Positions 41,234-49,618 of a stretch of 64,000 nt of DNA are shown one piece after another (position 1 is the stretch's first letter; every line of letters starts with the position of its first letter). The stretch is from Bordetella sp. H567. Its GTDB lineage: Bacteria > Pseudomonadota > Gammaproteobacteria > Burkholderiales > Burkholderiaceae_B. The stretch is from contig NZ_CP012334.1 of assembly GCF_001704295.1 (NCBI RefSeq), positions 1,376,084 through 1,440,083 on the forward strand. Direction: 5' to 3'. The position numbers and the translations under genes are program-made. Below the pieces are notes generated by a model. That model saw only the letters and a program-made list of their open reading frames with translations. It did no database searches and was not told the DNA's origin.

Positions 41234-41357
41234 GGTAAAGCTCCGGGGGATTTTTGCCGCGCGAACGGATGAGCAGGCGGCGGGGCTTAGGGAGCAATCA
41301 GCATGCCCACTGCGGGAATGGGGATTGCGGCCCGCCGCAGGCAACCGGAGATAGGCA

Positions 41358-41798
41358 ATGAACACCATGAAAGACACCATGCGCGGCCTGGCGATGGAGT
41401 TGGGCGTCGAGTCCCCCATGGACGCGAAGCAGCTGCAGGACGGCACGCCCGCGGCGCATCAATTTGCCTTGTCCGCGGCGGCCGGCCGTTTGTATATCCA
41501 GAATGCCGCCGGAAAAGTCATCGAGGTCGGCGATTTGTTCGAGGAACAAGGCCGCTACGGCTATCGCCTGGATCAGGGGGCCATCCAGGGGCAGGACTTG
41601 CCGGACCTGGGCAGTGCGCTGCGGCACCTGGCCAGCCAGCTGACTTTCCTTTATGTGGACGGCCTGTTCCAGCAATTGCCTGACAGCGCGGCGGAGGCAT
41701 CCGTGCATTCGATGTCGGCGCCCCCGCTGTTCATCACCCTGGCCGACGGCACGGATGAATTGCGCGGTCCGGAAGGCACCGAGACGCTGGATCGTTGA
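41358..41798 (+). CDS. Hypothetical protein
   Basis: This 146-residue acidic, soluble-looking protein has no signal peptide or transmembrane segment. It includes AAAGRLYIQNAAGKVIEVGD and GRYGYRLDQGAIQGQDLPDL, with a helical stretch LGSALRHLASQLTFLYVDGL. Codon use is like that of its neighbours, so it is probably real. I do not recognise it. It lies between the divergent glgX and the convergent TetR gene. Confidence 0.65.
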   Translation: MNTMKDTMRGLAMELGVESPMDAKQLQDGTPAAHQFALSAAAGRLYIQNAAGKVIEVGDLFEEQGRYGYRLDQGAIQGQDLPDLGSALRHLASQLTFLYVDGLFQQLPDSAAEASVHSMSAPPLFITLADGTDELRGPEGTETLDR

Positions 41799-41810
41799 GG
41801 GCCTGGGCCG

Positions 41811-42662
41811 TCAGACGGCGGCCGCCCGCCGCGTCTTGCCGGACTTGGCCTCCGCGCGCGGCTTGCGCGCTTCACGGACCAGGCGCGGATAGACCGTCCT
41901 GGCGCCCGCCAGGAAATTTTCCACGGCCCAGCGCACCTTGTCGTCGAAGGACACTTCCATCGGCGATTGATAGATGGTCTCGCGGATCGCGGTGTAGAAC
42001 AGCCCGTCGTGCAGCGTCCAATAGAACTCGATTTCCTGTTCGGAGACGGGCGTATCGTCCGGGACGCCGCAATAGTCGCGCAGTTCCTGGCAGCAGGGCG
42101 CGAGCAGGTCTTTCTTGATCACCTGCAGGTAGCGCCTGTTCAGCCCGCTGCTTTCCAGGCCCGCGAACATGTAGATGCGTATCCACTCGGGCTGGTAGGT
42201 GGCCCGCGCATAGTCGCGGTAGAAGCGGACCAGCCTTTCCTGCAGCGGCACGGCGCGATCGCGCAGCAGGGTCACCCACTGCGGCTGCCACCGGCCCATG
42301 AAGACGTGCAGGTAGACCTTGTCGATCAAATCCTGCTTGGACTTGAAATACCGGTAAAGCAAGGGCTGCGTGATCCCCAGGCGTTGCGAGAGTTCGCGCG
42401 TGTGGCCGGCGAAGCCCTTTTCGGAGAAATAACGGATGGCGCCGTGCAGGATCTGCTGCTCGCGTTCCGCGGCGCGCAGGCGCTGTTTCTTTTCAGGCGT
42501 GGCGGGGGCCTTCGCCGCCCGCGCGGCGGCCTCCGGCGCCGGCGACCTGGGCGCGGTCTTCGTGGTAGCTCGCGCCCGGGTGGTTTTTCCGGCTGGGGCG
42601 GATGTGGCCTTCGCAGGCGAGGCGGATCGCGCCGCGCGTGCGGGTTTGATCGTCGACACCAT
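41811..42662 (-). CDS. TetR family regulator with an H1-like basic N-terminal tail
   Basis: This 283-residue protein has about 65 residues rich in Ala, Lys, Arg, Thr and Pro (for example KTTRARATTKTAPRSPAPEA), then a TetR helix-turn-helix: REQQILHGAIRYFSEKGFAGH, LSQRLGITQPLLYRYFKSKQ. The tail is unusual for TetR proteins and resembles histone-H1-like tails; it may bind DNA non-specifically. The start at 42662 is taken because it follows the previous stop closely. It is the last gene of a minus-strand unit with HbpS-like and Bug genes, and is the likely regulator of the 42668-51014 cluster. Confidence 0.87.
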   Translation of the reverse strand: MVSTIKPARAARSASPAKATSAPAGKTTRARATTKTAPRSPAPEAAARAAKAPATPEKKQRLRAAEREQQILHGAIRYFSEKGFAGHTRELSQRLGITQPLLYRYFKSKQDLIDKVYLHVFMGRWQPQWVTLLRDRAVPLQERLVRFYRDYARATYQPEWIRIYMFAGLESSGLNRRYLQVIKKDLLAPCCQELRDYCGVPDDTPVSEQEIEFYWTLHDGLFYTAIRETIYQSPMEVSFDDKVRWAVENFLAGARTVYPRLVREARKPRAEAKSGKTRRAAAV

Positions 42663-42667
42663 GATGA

Positions 42668-43108
42668 CTACAGCGGGTCCCCCGTATCGGGCGTCAAGCC
42701 CGCGGCGCGCACCGCCGGGATCAGGCACAGTTCGTCATTGTCCGAGGTATCCCCGGAAATGCCGATGGAGCCGATCACCTGGCCCGCGGCATCGCGAATC
42801 AGCGCGCCGCCCGCGACGGGGGCCAGCCGGCCATCCGAGATCGTGTTCAGCGCCGCGAAGAACGCCGGCGCGCCCTGGGCGCGGCGCGCCAGTTCGCGGC
42901 CGCCCAGCCCCATGCCCAGGACGCCCCACGCCTTGGCCATGGCCAGCTGGGGCCGCATGATGCCGGAGTTGTCCGCGCGCTTGAGCACCACCAGATGCCC
43001 GCCGGCGTCCATGACGGCGACCGTCAGCGGCGCGAAGCCGCGCTCGCGTCCCTGCTTCAGGGCCTCGTCCGCGATGCGGTCGGCCTGTTCCAGAAGCACA
43101 TTGCTCAT
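42668..43108 (-). CDS. Heme-binding/GlcG family protein (HbpS-like)
   Basis: This 146-residue protein is of the GlcG/HbpS family: TVAVMDAGGHLVVLKRADNSG near residue 28, GGRELARRAQGAPAFF near 68, and GALIRDAAGQVIGSIGISGDT near 100. Members bind heme or cobalamin or accompany glycolate and aromatic catabolism, often with no proven enzymatic role. The start at 43108 is the family-typical N-terminus. It sits between the Bug and TetR genes on the same strand. Confidence 0.88.
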   Translation of the reverse strand: MSNVLLEQADRIADEALKQGRERGFAPLTVAVMDAGGHLVVLKRADNSGIMRPQLAMAKAWGVLGMGLGGRELARRAQGAPAFFAALNTISDGRLAPVAGGALIRDAAGQVIGSIGISGDTSDNDELCLIPAVRAAGLTPDTGDPL

Positions 43109-43139
43109 CCTGCATTTCTCCCGAGTGGCGGCATCGCGT

Positions 43140-44108
43140 TCAATCCACGCGTATGCCCTTGTCCTTGATGATTTTCGCGTACTTGACGGTTTCGGAGCGA
43201 TTGAAGCGTACCAGTTCTTCGGTGCTGGTATGCATGGCGTCCACGCCCAGGTCATAGTAAAGCTTGACCAGGGCGGGATCGGACATGGCCCGGTCGAGCG
43301 CTTGCCGATAGCTGGCCACCACGTCGGCGGGCGTGTTGGCCGGCAGATAAACGCCCCAGGAATTCAAGGCCACCATGCCGGGCAAACCGCTTTCGGCCAC
43401 GGTGGGTACGTCGGGCAGCTGGGGAAAGCGTTGCGCGCTGGTGATCGCCAGCGGGCGCAGCTTGCCCGCCTTGATGTACTGCATCACGGCCTGGGTGTCG
43501 GCGAAAATCATATCGATCTGGCCGCCCAGGACATCGTTGACCGCGGCGACTCCGCCCTTGTAGGGCACATGCTGCATCTTGATGCCGGCCGCTTCGTCCA
43601 GCATTTCGCCGCTCAGATGGGCCAGGGTGCCGGCCCCGCCGGAGCCAAAGTTCAGCGCGCCCGGTTTCGCCTTCGCGGCCTGGATCACATCGTGCAGCGT
43701 GCGGAACGGGGATTTGGGGTTCACCACCAGCACCACGGGGCCCGTGGCGACCAGGGACACGGGGATGAAGTCGCGCTCCATGTTGTACGGCACCTTGCTC
43801 AATAGGGGATTGACCAGGGTCGGGCCCATATTCCCCATCATGAAGGTGTAGCCGTCGGCGGGCTGGCGAGCCGCGTATTCCGTGCCCAGGGAGCCCGCCG
43901 CGCCCGGCTTGTTGTCGACGATCACCGGCTGTTTCCAGACGTCGCCCAGGCGCTGGCCGAGGATACGCGCCATCAGGTCGGAGGCGCCGCCGGGCGGGAA
44001 GGTGACGACGAGGTGTACGGGGCGATCGGGGAAGGCAGCCGCGGCGAGGTTCGCCCAAAGGGCGAACAGCAAGGCCGCGACCGTGCGGGTCGGGATTCGG
44101 CGGTACAT
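43140..44108 (-). CDS. Bug/TctC family solute-binding protein
   Basis: This 322-residue protein has a signal peptide ending NLAAA near residue 24, VHLVVTFPPGGASDLMARIL, and PADGYTFMMGNMGPT. CAGGAGA precedes the ATG at 44108. It is divergent from the LVIVD-repeat gene at 44222 across a gap that holds a candidate TetR site. It probably delivers or senses the substrate of the 44222-51014 enzymes. Confidence 0.93.
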   Translation of the reverse strand: MYRRIPTRTVAALLFALWANLAAAAFPDRPVHLVVTFPPGGASDLMARILGQRLGDVWKQPVIVDNKPGAAGSLGTEYAARQPADGYTFMMGNMGPTLVNPLLSKVPYNMERDFIPVSLVATGPVVLVVNPKSPFRTLHDVIQAAKAKPGALNFGSGGAGTLAHLSGEMLDEAAGIKMQHVPYKGGVAAVNDVLGGQIDMIFADTQAVMQYIKAGKLRPLAITSAQRFPQLPDVPTVAESGLPGMVALNSWGVYLPANTPADVVASYRQALDRAMSDPALVKLYYDLGVDAMHTSTEELVRFNRSETVKYAKIIKDKGIRVD

Positions 44109-44164
44109 TCGTTGTCTCCTGGTGGTATATGGGCGACACCGTTCTGTGCGGCGCCTTTGCGGGA

Positions 44165-44182
44165 TATACTATCGATCGATAA
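44165..44182 (+). promoter_or_regulatory. -10 box plus palindromic candidate operator
   Basis: TATACT (44165-44170) is directly followed by ATCGATCGATAA (44171-44182), whose first 10 bases are a perfect palindrome. A near copy (ATCTTTCGATAA) sits beside another TATACT at 47583-47607. The shared pair suggests one regulator, perhaps the TetR protein at 41811. The -35 region is poor. Confidence 0.4.
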
Positions 44183-44221
44183 ATTAGAAAGCAATCGCGA
44201 AATACTCCATTGGGAAAACTC

Positions 44222-45475
44222 ATGGCAACCTTCAGCAGTCCCAGCCAGGCCGGCCGCGCCGACCAGACCCTGGCGCACAATATGAAACTGTTGGCTCAAC
44301 ACGAGCTGGAAGGCTTTGGCGGACTGGGCGAAGGCATCGCCATGCAGCAGACCGGCGACGGGCGCCGCATCCTGTGGATGGCGCACGAATCGGCCCCCAA
44401 GAATTTCACCGCCGTCGACGTCACCGATCCGCGCCAGCCAAAAATGGTGGTGCAGACCGAATTGCCGCATATGAAGGTGCGATCCAATTCGCTGGACGTG
44501 TGCGGCAACCTGATGGCCGTGGCCTACCAGGTGCAGTCCCCGGGCATGAAACCCGCGGGTTTCGACCTTTTCGATATTTCCGTGCCAGAGCAGCCCCGGC
44601 TGATTTCGCACTTCGACTGTTCCGGCCCGTATTCGCGCGGCGTGCACGCGCTGTGGTTCGTCGACGGCAAGACCGTGCACATGGCCTCCGGCGCGCCGGA
44701 CTTCCAGCCGCACAATCCCAAGGACGACCAGTTCTACCGCATCGTCGACGTCAGCTATCCCGCCAAGCCGGTGGAGGCCGGACGCTGGTGGTATCCCGGC
44801 ACCCGGGTAGGCGACAAGGAGCCGCAGCCGCAGCGCCTGCCGGAAAAGTTCGACACGGGCTTTCGCGCGCACAATACCAACGTATTCCCGCAGCGTCCGG
44901 ACCGCGCCTATGTCGGCTATATCGACGGGGGCGCCTTCGTGCTGGACATCTCGGACAAGTCGAACATCAAGGTGGTTTCCAGCTGGAACCATTCGCCGCC
45001 GAACAACGGCTTCACGCACACCGTGCTGCCCTTGTTCGAGCGCGACCTGTGGATCGTCAGCGACGAATGCGTGCAGGACGATGGCGCGGACTGGCCCAAG
45101 CTGGTCTGGGTGGTGAACGCCAAGTCCGAGGCGCATCCGCTGCCCATCGGCACGTTCCCGATGCCGCCGGTGGAGGCCTTCGCCAAGCGCGGCGGCCGCT
45201 TCGGCGCGCATAACCTGCACGAGAACCTGCCGCTGCCGGTCTCTTTCCAATCCGATACGCTCATCGTCGGTACCTTCTTCAACGGCGGTGTGCGTGTCTA
45301 TGACACCAGCGACCCTTATCATGTGGAAGAGGTCGCCTACTATGTGCCTGGCGCGCCCAAGCTGTCGCCGGCCGGCGCCATTCAATTGAACGACGTGTAC
45401 GTGGACGACCGCCGCATCGTCTACACCATAGACCGCTTCGCCGGCGGCCTGTACATCCTGGAGCTGACCATCTGA
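44222..45475 (+). CDS. LVIVD-repeat beta-propeller protein
   Basis: This 417-residue protein has repeating beta-propeller blades of the LVIVD type: FTAVDVTDPRQPKMV, AGFDLFDISVPEQPRLIS, AFVLDISDKSNIKVVSSW, VRVYDTSDPYHVEEVAYYV. Histidine-containing segments FRAHNTNVFPQRPDR, GFTHTVLPLF and GAHNLHENLPLP are conserved-looking and could bind metal, as in selenium-binding/methanethiol-oxidase-like propellers. There is no signal peptide. The start at 44222 is preferred over a TTG at 44210. It lies 23 bp upstream of a COG0523 metallochaperone, suggesting a metalloenzyme; the reaction is unknown. Confidence 0.8.
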   Translation: MATFSSPSQAGRADQTLAHNMKLLAQHELEGFGGLGEGIAMQQTGDGRRILWMAHESAPKNFTAVDVTDPRQPKMVVQTELPHMKVRSNSLDVCGNLMAVAYQVQSPGMKPAGFDLFDISVPEQPRLISHFDCSGPYSRGVHALWFVDGKTVHMASGAPDFQPHNPKDDQFYRIVDVSYPAKPVEAGRWWYPGTRVGDKEPQPQRLPEKFDTGFRAHNTNVFPQRPDRAYVGYIDGGAFVLDISDKSNIKVVSSWNHSPPNNGFTHTVLPLFERDLWIVSDECVQDDGADWPKLVWVVNAKSEAHPLPIGTFPMPPVEAFAKRGGRFGAHNLHENLPLPVSFQSDTLIVGTFFNGGVRVYDTSDPYHVEEVAYYVPGAPKLSPAGAIQLNDVYVDDRRIVYTIDRFAGGLYILELTI

Positions 45476-45498
45476 CCGGCGGCGCCGGAGCTTTCCGC

Positions 45499-46545
45499 AT
45501 GGCATATCAGCGCGATCCCCTGGCGGGCAAGTTGCCCGTCACCCTTATCACCGGCTTCCTGGGCAGCGGCAAGACCACGCTGATCCGGCGCCTGCTGACG
45601 CATCCCGACATGAATCGCGTGGCGGTGGTGATCAACGAGGTCGGCGAGATCGGGATCGACAACGATCTCGTTGTGACGTCGTCGGAGAACGTCAGCCTGC
45701 TCGCCAACGGCTGCCTGTGCTGCACGGTGCGCACCGATCTGCAGGAGACGCTGCGCGAGCTCTTCGGCCAGCGCCGCGCCGGCCAGATCGCGGATTTCGA
45801 TCGCGTCGTCATCGAAACCACCGGGCTGGCCGACCCGGCGCCGGTCATCCAGACCCTGGCCAGCGATACGATGCTGGGTGCGCAGTATCGGCTGGACGGC
45901 GTGGTGACGCTGGTCGATGCGGTGAACGGGCCGGAGCAGCTTGCCACGCAGCCCGAGGCCGTCAAGCAGGCGGCGGTGGCCGATCTGCTGGTGATCACCA
46001 AGGAAGACCTGGCCCAGCCCGCCAGCGTGCAGGCACTGATGGCGTCGCTGCGCGCGATCAACGGCAACGCGGCGGTGCGCCACACCAGCATGGGACAGAT
46101 CGAGCCCGCGGAACTGACGGGGCTCGGTTTGACCAGCGCGCGCTCGCGCGAAGGCGCATTGCGCTTCCTGGGGACGGCGTTCGACGAGGCGCCGGCGGAG
46201 GCCGCACAGGGCGGCTACCTGGGCGACCGGGTACCGTCGCGCCATGCCGGCATCGATACGCTGGCCTTGCGCTTCGATGCGCCCTTCACCTGGGACGTGT
46301 TCGCGGCGGCCATGGATATGCTGATCGGCATGCGCGGCGTGGACCTGCTGCGCGTCAAGGGCATCGTCAACGTGGAGGGCAAGCCGGTGGTGGTGCAGGC
46401 GGTGCAGCACATCATGCATCCGCCTGTCACGCTGGAGGATTGGCCCACCCAGGACCATGGGTCCCGCCTGGTCTTCATTACCCGCAATATCAAGGCCGCG
46501 GCGATACGGGGCCTGTTCGATGCGGTCGGGGCCATACGGTCGTAG
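45499..46545 (+). CDS. CobW/COG0523 family GTPase (metal chaperone)
   Basis: This 348-residue GTPase has P-loop GFLGSGKTTL (19-28), the hallmark CxCC metal-binding motif GCLCC (71-75), ETTGLADPAPV near 110, and LLVITKEDLAQP as the guanine-specificity region. A CobW C-terminal domain follows. Such proteins insert metals such as zinc or iron into client enzymes. The immediately preceding LVIVD-propeller protein is the obvious candidate client. Confidence 0.9.
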   Translation: MAYQRDPLAGKLPVTLITGFLGSGKTTLIRRLLTHPDMNRVAVVINEVGEIGIDNDLVVTSSENVSLLANGCLCCTVRTDLQETLRELFGQRRAGQIADFDRVVIETTGLADPAPVIQTLASDTMLGAQYRLDGVVTLVDAVNGPEQLATQPEAVKQAAVADLLVITKEDLAQPASVQALMASLRAINGNAAVRHTSMGQIEPAELTGLGLTSARSREGALRFLGTAFDEAPAEAAQGGYLGDRVPSRHAGIDTLALRFDAPFTWDVFAAAMDMLIGMRGVDLLRVKGIVNVEGKPVVVQAVQHIMHPPVTLEDWPTQDHGSRLVFITRNIKAAAIRGLFDAVGAIRS

Positions 46546-46600
46546 TCCAAGGGCGGCGTGGCGTATGGGTCCGTGATCGGGCAGATCCGCCCGGGGCGGC

Positions 46601-47518
46601 CTATCCGCGCAATGCCGACATCCTTTCCAATACGTCGTACACGGCCGCGGTATCCGAGTCCCCATGGCCCATGCCCATGGCCGCGTTGTAGACCGGGATG
46701 CAGGCGCTGAACAGCGGCGCCGGCACGTTGGCGTCGGCCAGTGCCGCCGCGATCAGCTTCATGTCCTTCTGCCAGGTAGAGACCTTCATGGTGGCCTCGT
46801 CCCATGCGCCCGCGCTCATGGCGGGCCCACGCACCTGCAGCATGCGCGAACCGCCGGCGCCGTCGGATAGCACCTGCACGGCCAGGTCCATATCGATGCC
46901 CATGCGCTGGCCCATCAACAGGGCCTCCGCGGCGGAGATGTTATGGATGGCGACCAGCAAGTTGGCCATCAGCTTCATGCGCATGCCGTTGCCAAAGGCG
47001 CCGATGTTGTAGGTGACGCGGGCGAAGCCGTCGAAGACGTCCTTCATTGCCTCGATCGCCGCGGCGTGGCCGCTGGCATAGACGGCCAGGTCGCGGGTGA
47101 CCGCTTGCGCGCCGGTACCCGACAGGGGACAGTCCAGCAGGGTGATGCCTCGCGCCGACAGCAGCTCGGCGGCCTGCTGCTTGGTTGGGATGGCCAGCGT
47201 GCTGGTCTCGGCCACGCACAGTCCTTCCGCGCCGGCCGCGGCGATTTGCCGCGATACGTCGCAGAGCGCCGCGTCGTTGGGCAGGCAGAGGATCAGGAAC
47301 TGCGCCGGCCAGATGGCGTCTTCGGGCACGGTCACGACTTTCCCGCCGGTGGCTTCCAGCGTGGCCCGCGCGGCCGGCAGCGGGTCGTAGCCCACGACCG
47401 GGAATCCGGCCTTGACGAGATTCGCGGAAATCGCCGATCCCATGATGCCGATGCCCAAGACGCCCACCGTGGGGCGGGACGTCGTGGATGCGGAGGATGA
47501 TGCGGAAGATGCGGTCAC
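46601..47518 (-). CDS. NAD(P)-dependent beta-hydroxyacid dehydrogenase (3-hydroxyisobutyrate dehydrogenase-like)
   Basis: This 305-residue protein has a Ser/Thr-rich leader of about 16 residues, then VGVLGIGIMGSAISANLVKAGF, the family Rossmann motif. DCPLSGTGAQAVTRDLAVYASG near residue 130 is the substrate loop, with FGNGMRMKLMANLLVAIHN carrying the catalytic lysine near 182. It oxidises 3-hydroxy acids or reduces semialdehydes (tartronate type). The start codon is GTG, with GAGGA upstream. The family's usual active-site glycines are present. Confidence 0.88.
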   Translation of the reverse strand: MTASSASSSASTTSRPTVGVLGIGIMGSAISANLVKAGFPVVGYDPLPAARATLEATGGKVVTVPEDAIWPAQFLILCLPNDAALCDVSRQIAAAGAEGLCVAETSTLAIPTKQQAAELLSARGITLLDCPLSGTGAQAVTRDLAVYASGHAAAIEAMKDVFDGFARVTYNIGAFGNGMRMKLMANLLVAIHNISAAEALLMGQRMGIDMDLAVQVLSDGAGGSRMLQVRGPAMSAGAWDEATMKVSTWQKDMKLIAAALADANVPAPLFSACIPVYNAAMGMGHGDSDTAAVYDVLERMSALRG

Positions 47519-47582
47519 GGCCAGTCCTCGTGCTATGCGCGGTCGCGCAGCGGGACGGCCCCTCCGGCGAACGTGCTAGTTG

Positions 47583-47607
47583 ATCTTTCGATAACTTAGC
47601 TAGTATA
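47583..47607 (-). promoter_or_regulatory. Promoter region with a second copy of the TTATCGA-type motif
   Basis: On the minus strand, TATACT (47607-47602) is followed eight bases later by TTATCGAAAGAT (47594-47583), matching the inverse of 44171-44182 at 10 of 12 positions. It lies 65 bp upstream of the start at 47518. A common regulator of both promoters is inferred. Confidence 0.4.
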
Positions 47608-47639
47608 GCGCCGGCCGGGCGGGGCCACGGGGCCGTGGC

Positions 47640-48578
47640 TTAACCGCCCGCCACGCCCTGGGTATTGACGTACAGGGAGTAAATGGACGTGCAGGAGGCC
47701 ATGAACAGCCGGTTCCGGTGCTTGCCGCCGAAGCACAGGTTGGCGCAGCGCTCCGGCAGGCCGATGTGGCCGATTGGCTCGCCCTCCGGGGAAAACACGC
47801 GGACGCCGTCCCGCTCCGGCGTGCCCATGCCCCAGCCGCACCACAGGTTTCCGTGGATGTCGACGCGAAAGCCGTCCGGCGTGCCCGGTCCTGCGTCAAC
47901 CAGGACGCGGCTATTCGCCAACCGGCTACCTTGCGCGGTGACATCGAATGCCCGGATGGTACGCGGCCGCGCGCGCGACTCGATCACGTATAGCTTGGAT
48001 TCGTCGGGGGAAAACGCCAGGCCGTTCGGGCCGTTGACGTCATCGGCCACGACGTCAAGGCGGCCGCTGTCCGGATCCAGGCGATAGACGTTGGCGGGCA
48101 GTTCCTGCTCTGCCTTCTCACCCTGGTAGTAGCCCACGATGCCGAAGGGCGGGTCGGTGAACCAGATCGATCCGTCGGACTTCACCACCACGTCGTTCGG
48201 TGAATTCAGGCGCTTGCCTTCGTAGGTATCGGCCAGCACGGTGATGCGGCCGTCGTATTCGGTGCGCGTGACGCGCCGGCCGCCGTGCTCGCAGGTGATC
48301 AGCCTGCCTTGGCGATCGCGTGTATTGCCATTGGCATTATTCGACGGCCCGCGAAAAACCCCGACCTGTCCGGTGGCTTCGTCCCAGCGCATGATGCGGT
48401 CGTTGGGGATATCGCTCCAGAGCAGGTAGCGGCCGTCGCCGAACCAGACCGGGCCTTCGGCCCAACGGCTGCCGGTGGCAATGCGTTCCACCGCCGCGAG
48501 CGGCAGATGCAAGGCGTTGAAGGCCGGCGTCAAGCTGCGCACGGCCGGATCGGGATAGCGTTGCGTGGGTTCCCACAT
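47640..48578 (-). CDS. SMP-30/gluconolactonase family protein
   Basis: This 312-residue six-bladed propeller hydrolase has SRWAEGPVWFGDGRYLLWSD with the metal-binding glutamate near residue 41, LNSPNDVVVKSDGSIWFTDP near 124, NGPNGLAFSPDESKLYV near 185, and DGFRVDIHGNLWCG near 236. These carry the Asn/Asp calcium or zinc ligands of gluconolactonase-type lactonases. It probably hydrolyses a lactone intermediate. GGAG precedes the ATG. It is part of the minus-strand run ending upstream at 51014. Confidence 0.9.
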   Translation of the reverse strand: MWEPTQRYPDPAVRSLTPAFNALHLPLAAVERIATGSRWAEGPVWFGDGRYLLWSDIPNDRIMRWDEATGQVGVFRGPSNNANGNTRDRQGRLITCEHGGRRVTRTEYDGRITVLADTYEGKRLNSPNDVVVKSDGSIWFTDPPFGIVGYYQGEKAEQELPANVYRLDPDSGRLDVVADDVNGPNGLAFSPDESKLYVIESRARPRTIRAFDVTAQGSRLANSRVLVDAGPGTPDGFRVDIHGNLWCGWGMGTPERDGVRVFSPEGEPIGHIGLPERCANLCFGGKHRNRLFMASCTSIYSLYVNTQGVAGG

Positions 48579-48684
48579 GATGAAGGCTCCGGATGACGGA
48601 TGGATGAAGCGCGTGATGGCGCGCCAGGCCCTGCCTGAATCGTCCCGCTCCGCGCCGGTGTGCCGTGACGCGGCGTACGGCGCG

Positions 48685-49596
48685 TCAGGCGTACAGCCGC
48701 GCCGGATTGGTGGTCAGCAGCGCCCGTAGTGTGGCGGCATCGCCACAGGCTTGCCGCGCCAAGTCCAGCAGCCCGCCGTCGTCCGGCGTCGCGTATTGGA
48801 TGTTCACATGAGGCCAATCGCTGCCCCACAGCACGCGGTCTGGCGCGGCGGCGATCAAGGCCCGCATCAGCGCGATGGCGCGATCCGGTTGCCCGGCGGT
48901 CACGCGGTCCGCGCCGGAGACCTTGATCCAGACGTCCGGCGACGCCAGCCAGCGCAGCAGCGCCTGTCCCGCTGCGGTTTGCAGCCCGCCGTCCGCCGGC
49001 AGGCGCGCCATGTGATCCACCACCACGGGCACGCCGCAGCCATCCAGCGCTTCCAGGACGGCGATGGTGTCGTCCGGCCCGGCATGGATGACGGCATGCC
49101 AGCCATAAGGAACCACACGGGCAATGGCGGCGCGCATGCGCCCCGCATCGATGCGCGGGGCGCCGCCGCTCAAATGCGCCAGCACGTTGAACCGGATGCC
49201 GCGCACGCCCGCATCGTGCATGGTGCGCAGCGTGGCCTCTGGAATATCGGGATCGATGATCGCGATCCCGCGGTAGGCGCCGCGGCTGGCGATCAATGCG
49301 CCGAGCATCGCCGAATGATCGTCGCCATAGTTCGCGCCATGGACGATCACGCCGCGGGTCACGCCCATGCGGGTGTGCAGGGCGCGCAGCGTGTCGAAAG
49401 GCGCCTCGGCGGGGCGGTAGGAGGGGTTGGGCGGCAGGGGATACCTGTCCCACGGGCCGAAGACATGGAAATGGCTGTCCCAGATGTCTTCGGCTTGCGC
49501 GCCCTGTTGTGCGCTTGATTGTGCGCCTTGTTGCTCGCCTTTCGCGCCTGGTCGCGCGCCGTTCGGCGAATCCTGTTTAGCGGCTTGTTGTGCCAT
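48685..49596 (-). CDS. Amidohydrolase family protein (2-pyrone-4,6-dicarboxylate hydrolase-like)
   Basis: This 303-residue TIM-barrel hydrolase has the metal motif IWDSHFHVFG near residue 39 and VLWGSDWPHVN near 256, as in LigI-type lactonases of the COG3618 group. GIRFNVLAHLSGG and VVVDHMARLP lie between. The first 35 residues are a Gln/Ala/Gly/Ser-rich low-complexity stretch (PGAKGEQQGAQSSAQQGA) absent from usual homologues. Together with the SMP-30 and CMD-like genes it suggests ring-cleavage lactone or pyrone catabolism. Confidence 0.87.
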   Translation of the reverse strand: MAQQAAKQDSPNGARPGAKGEQQGAQSSAQQGAQAEDIWDSHFHVFGPWDRYPLPPNPSYRPAEAPFDTLRALHTRMGVTRGVIVHGANYGDDHSAMLGALIASRGAYRGIAIIDPDIPEATLRTMHDAGVRGIRFNVLAHLSGGAPRIDAGRMRAAIARVVPYGWHAVIHAGPDDTIAVLEALDGCGVPVVVDHMARLPADGGLQTAAGQALLRWLASPDVWIKVSGADRVTAGQPDRAIALMRALIAAAPDRVLWGSDWPHVNIQYATPDDGGLLDLARQACGDAATLRALLTTNPARLYA

Positions 49597-49618
49597 GGCG
49601 TCTCTGTTCGAATCGGAC

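Noticed and set aside
39002-41272. A 756-codon plus-strand frame opposite glgX
   Set aside because: glgX has full catalytic motifs on the other strand; the opposite frame is a shadow.
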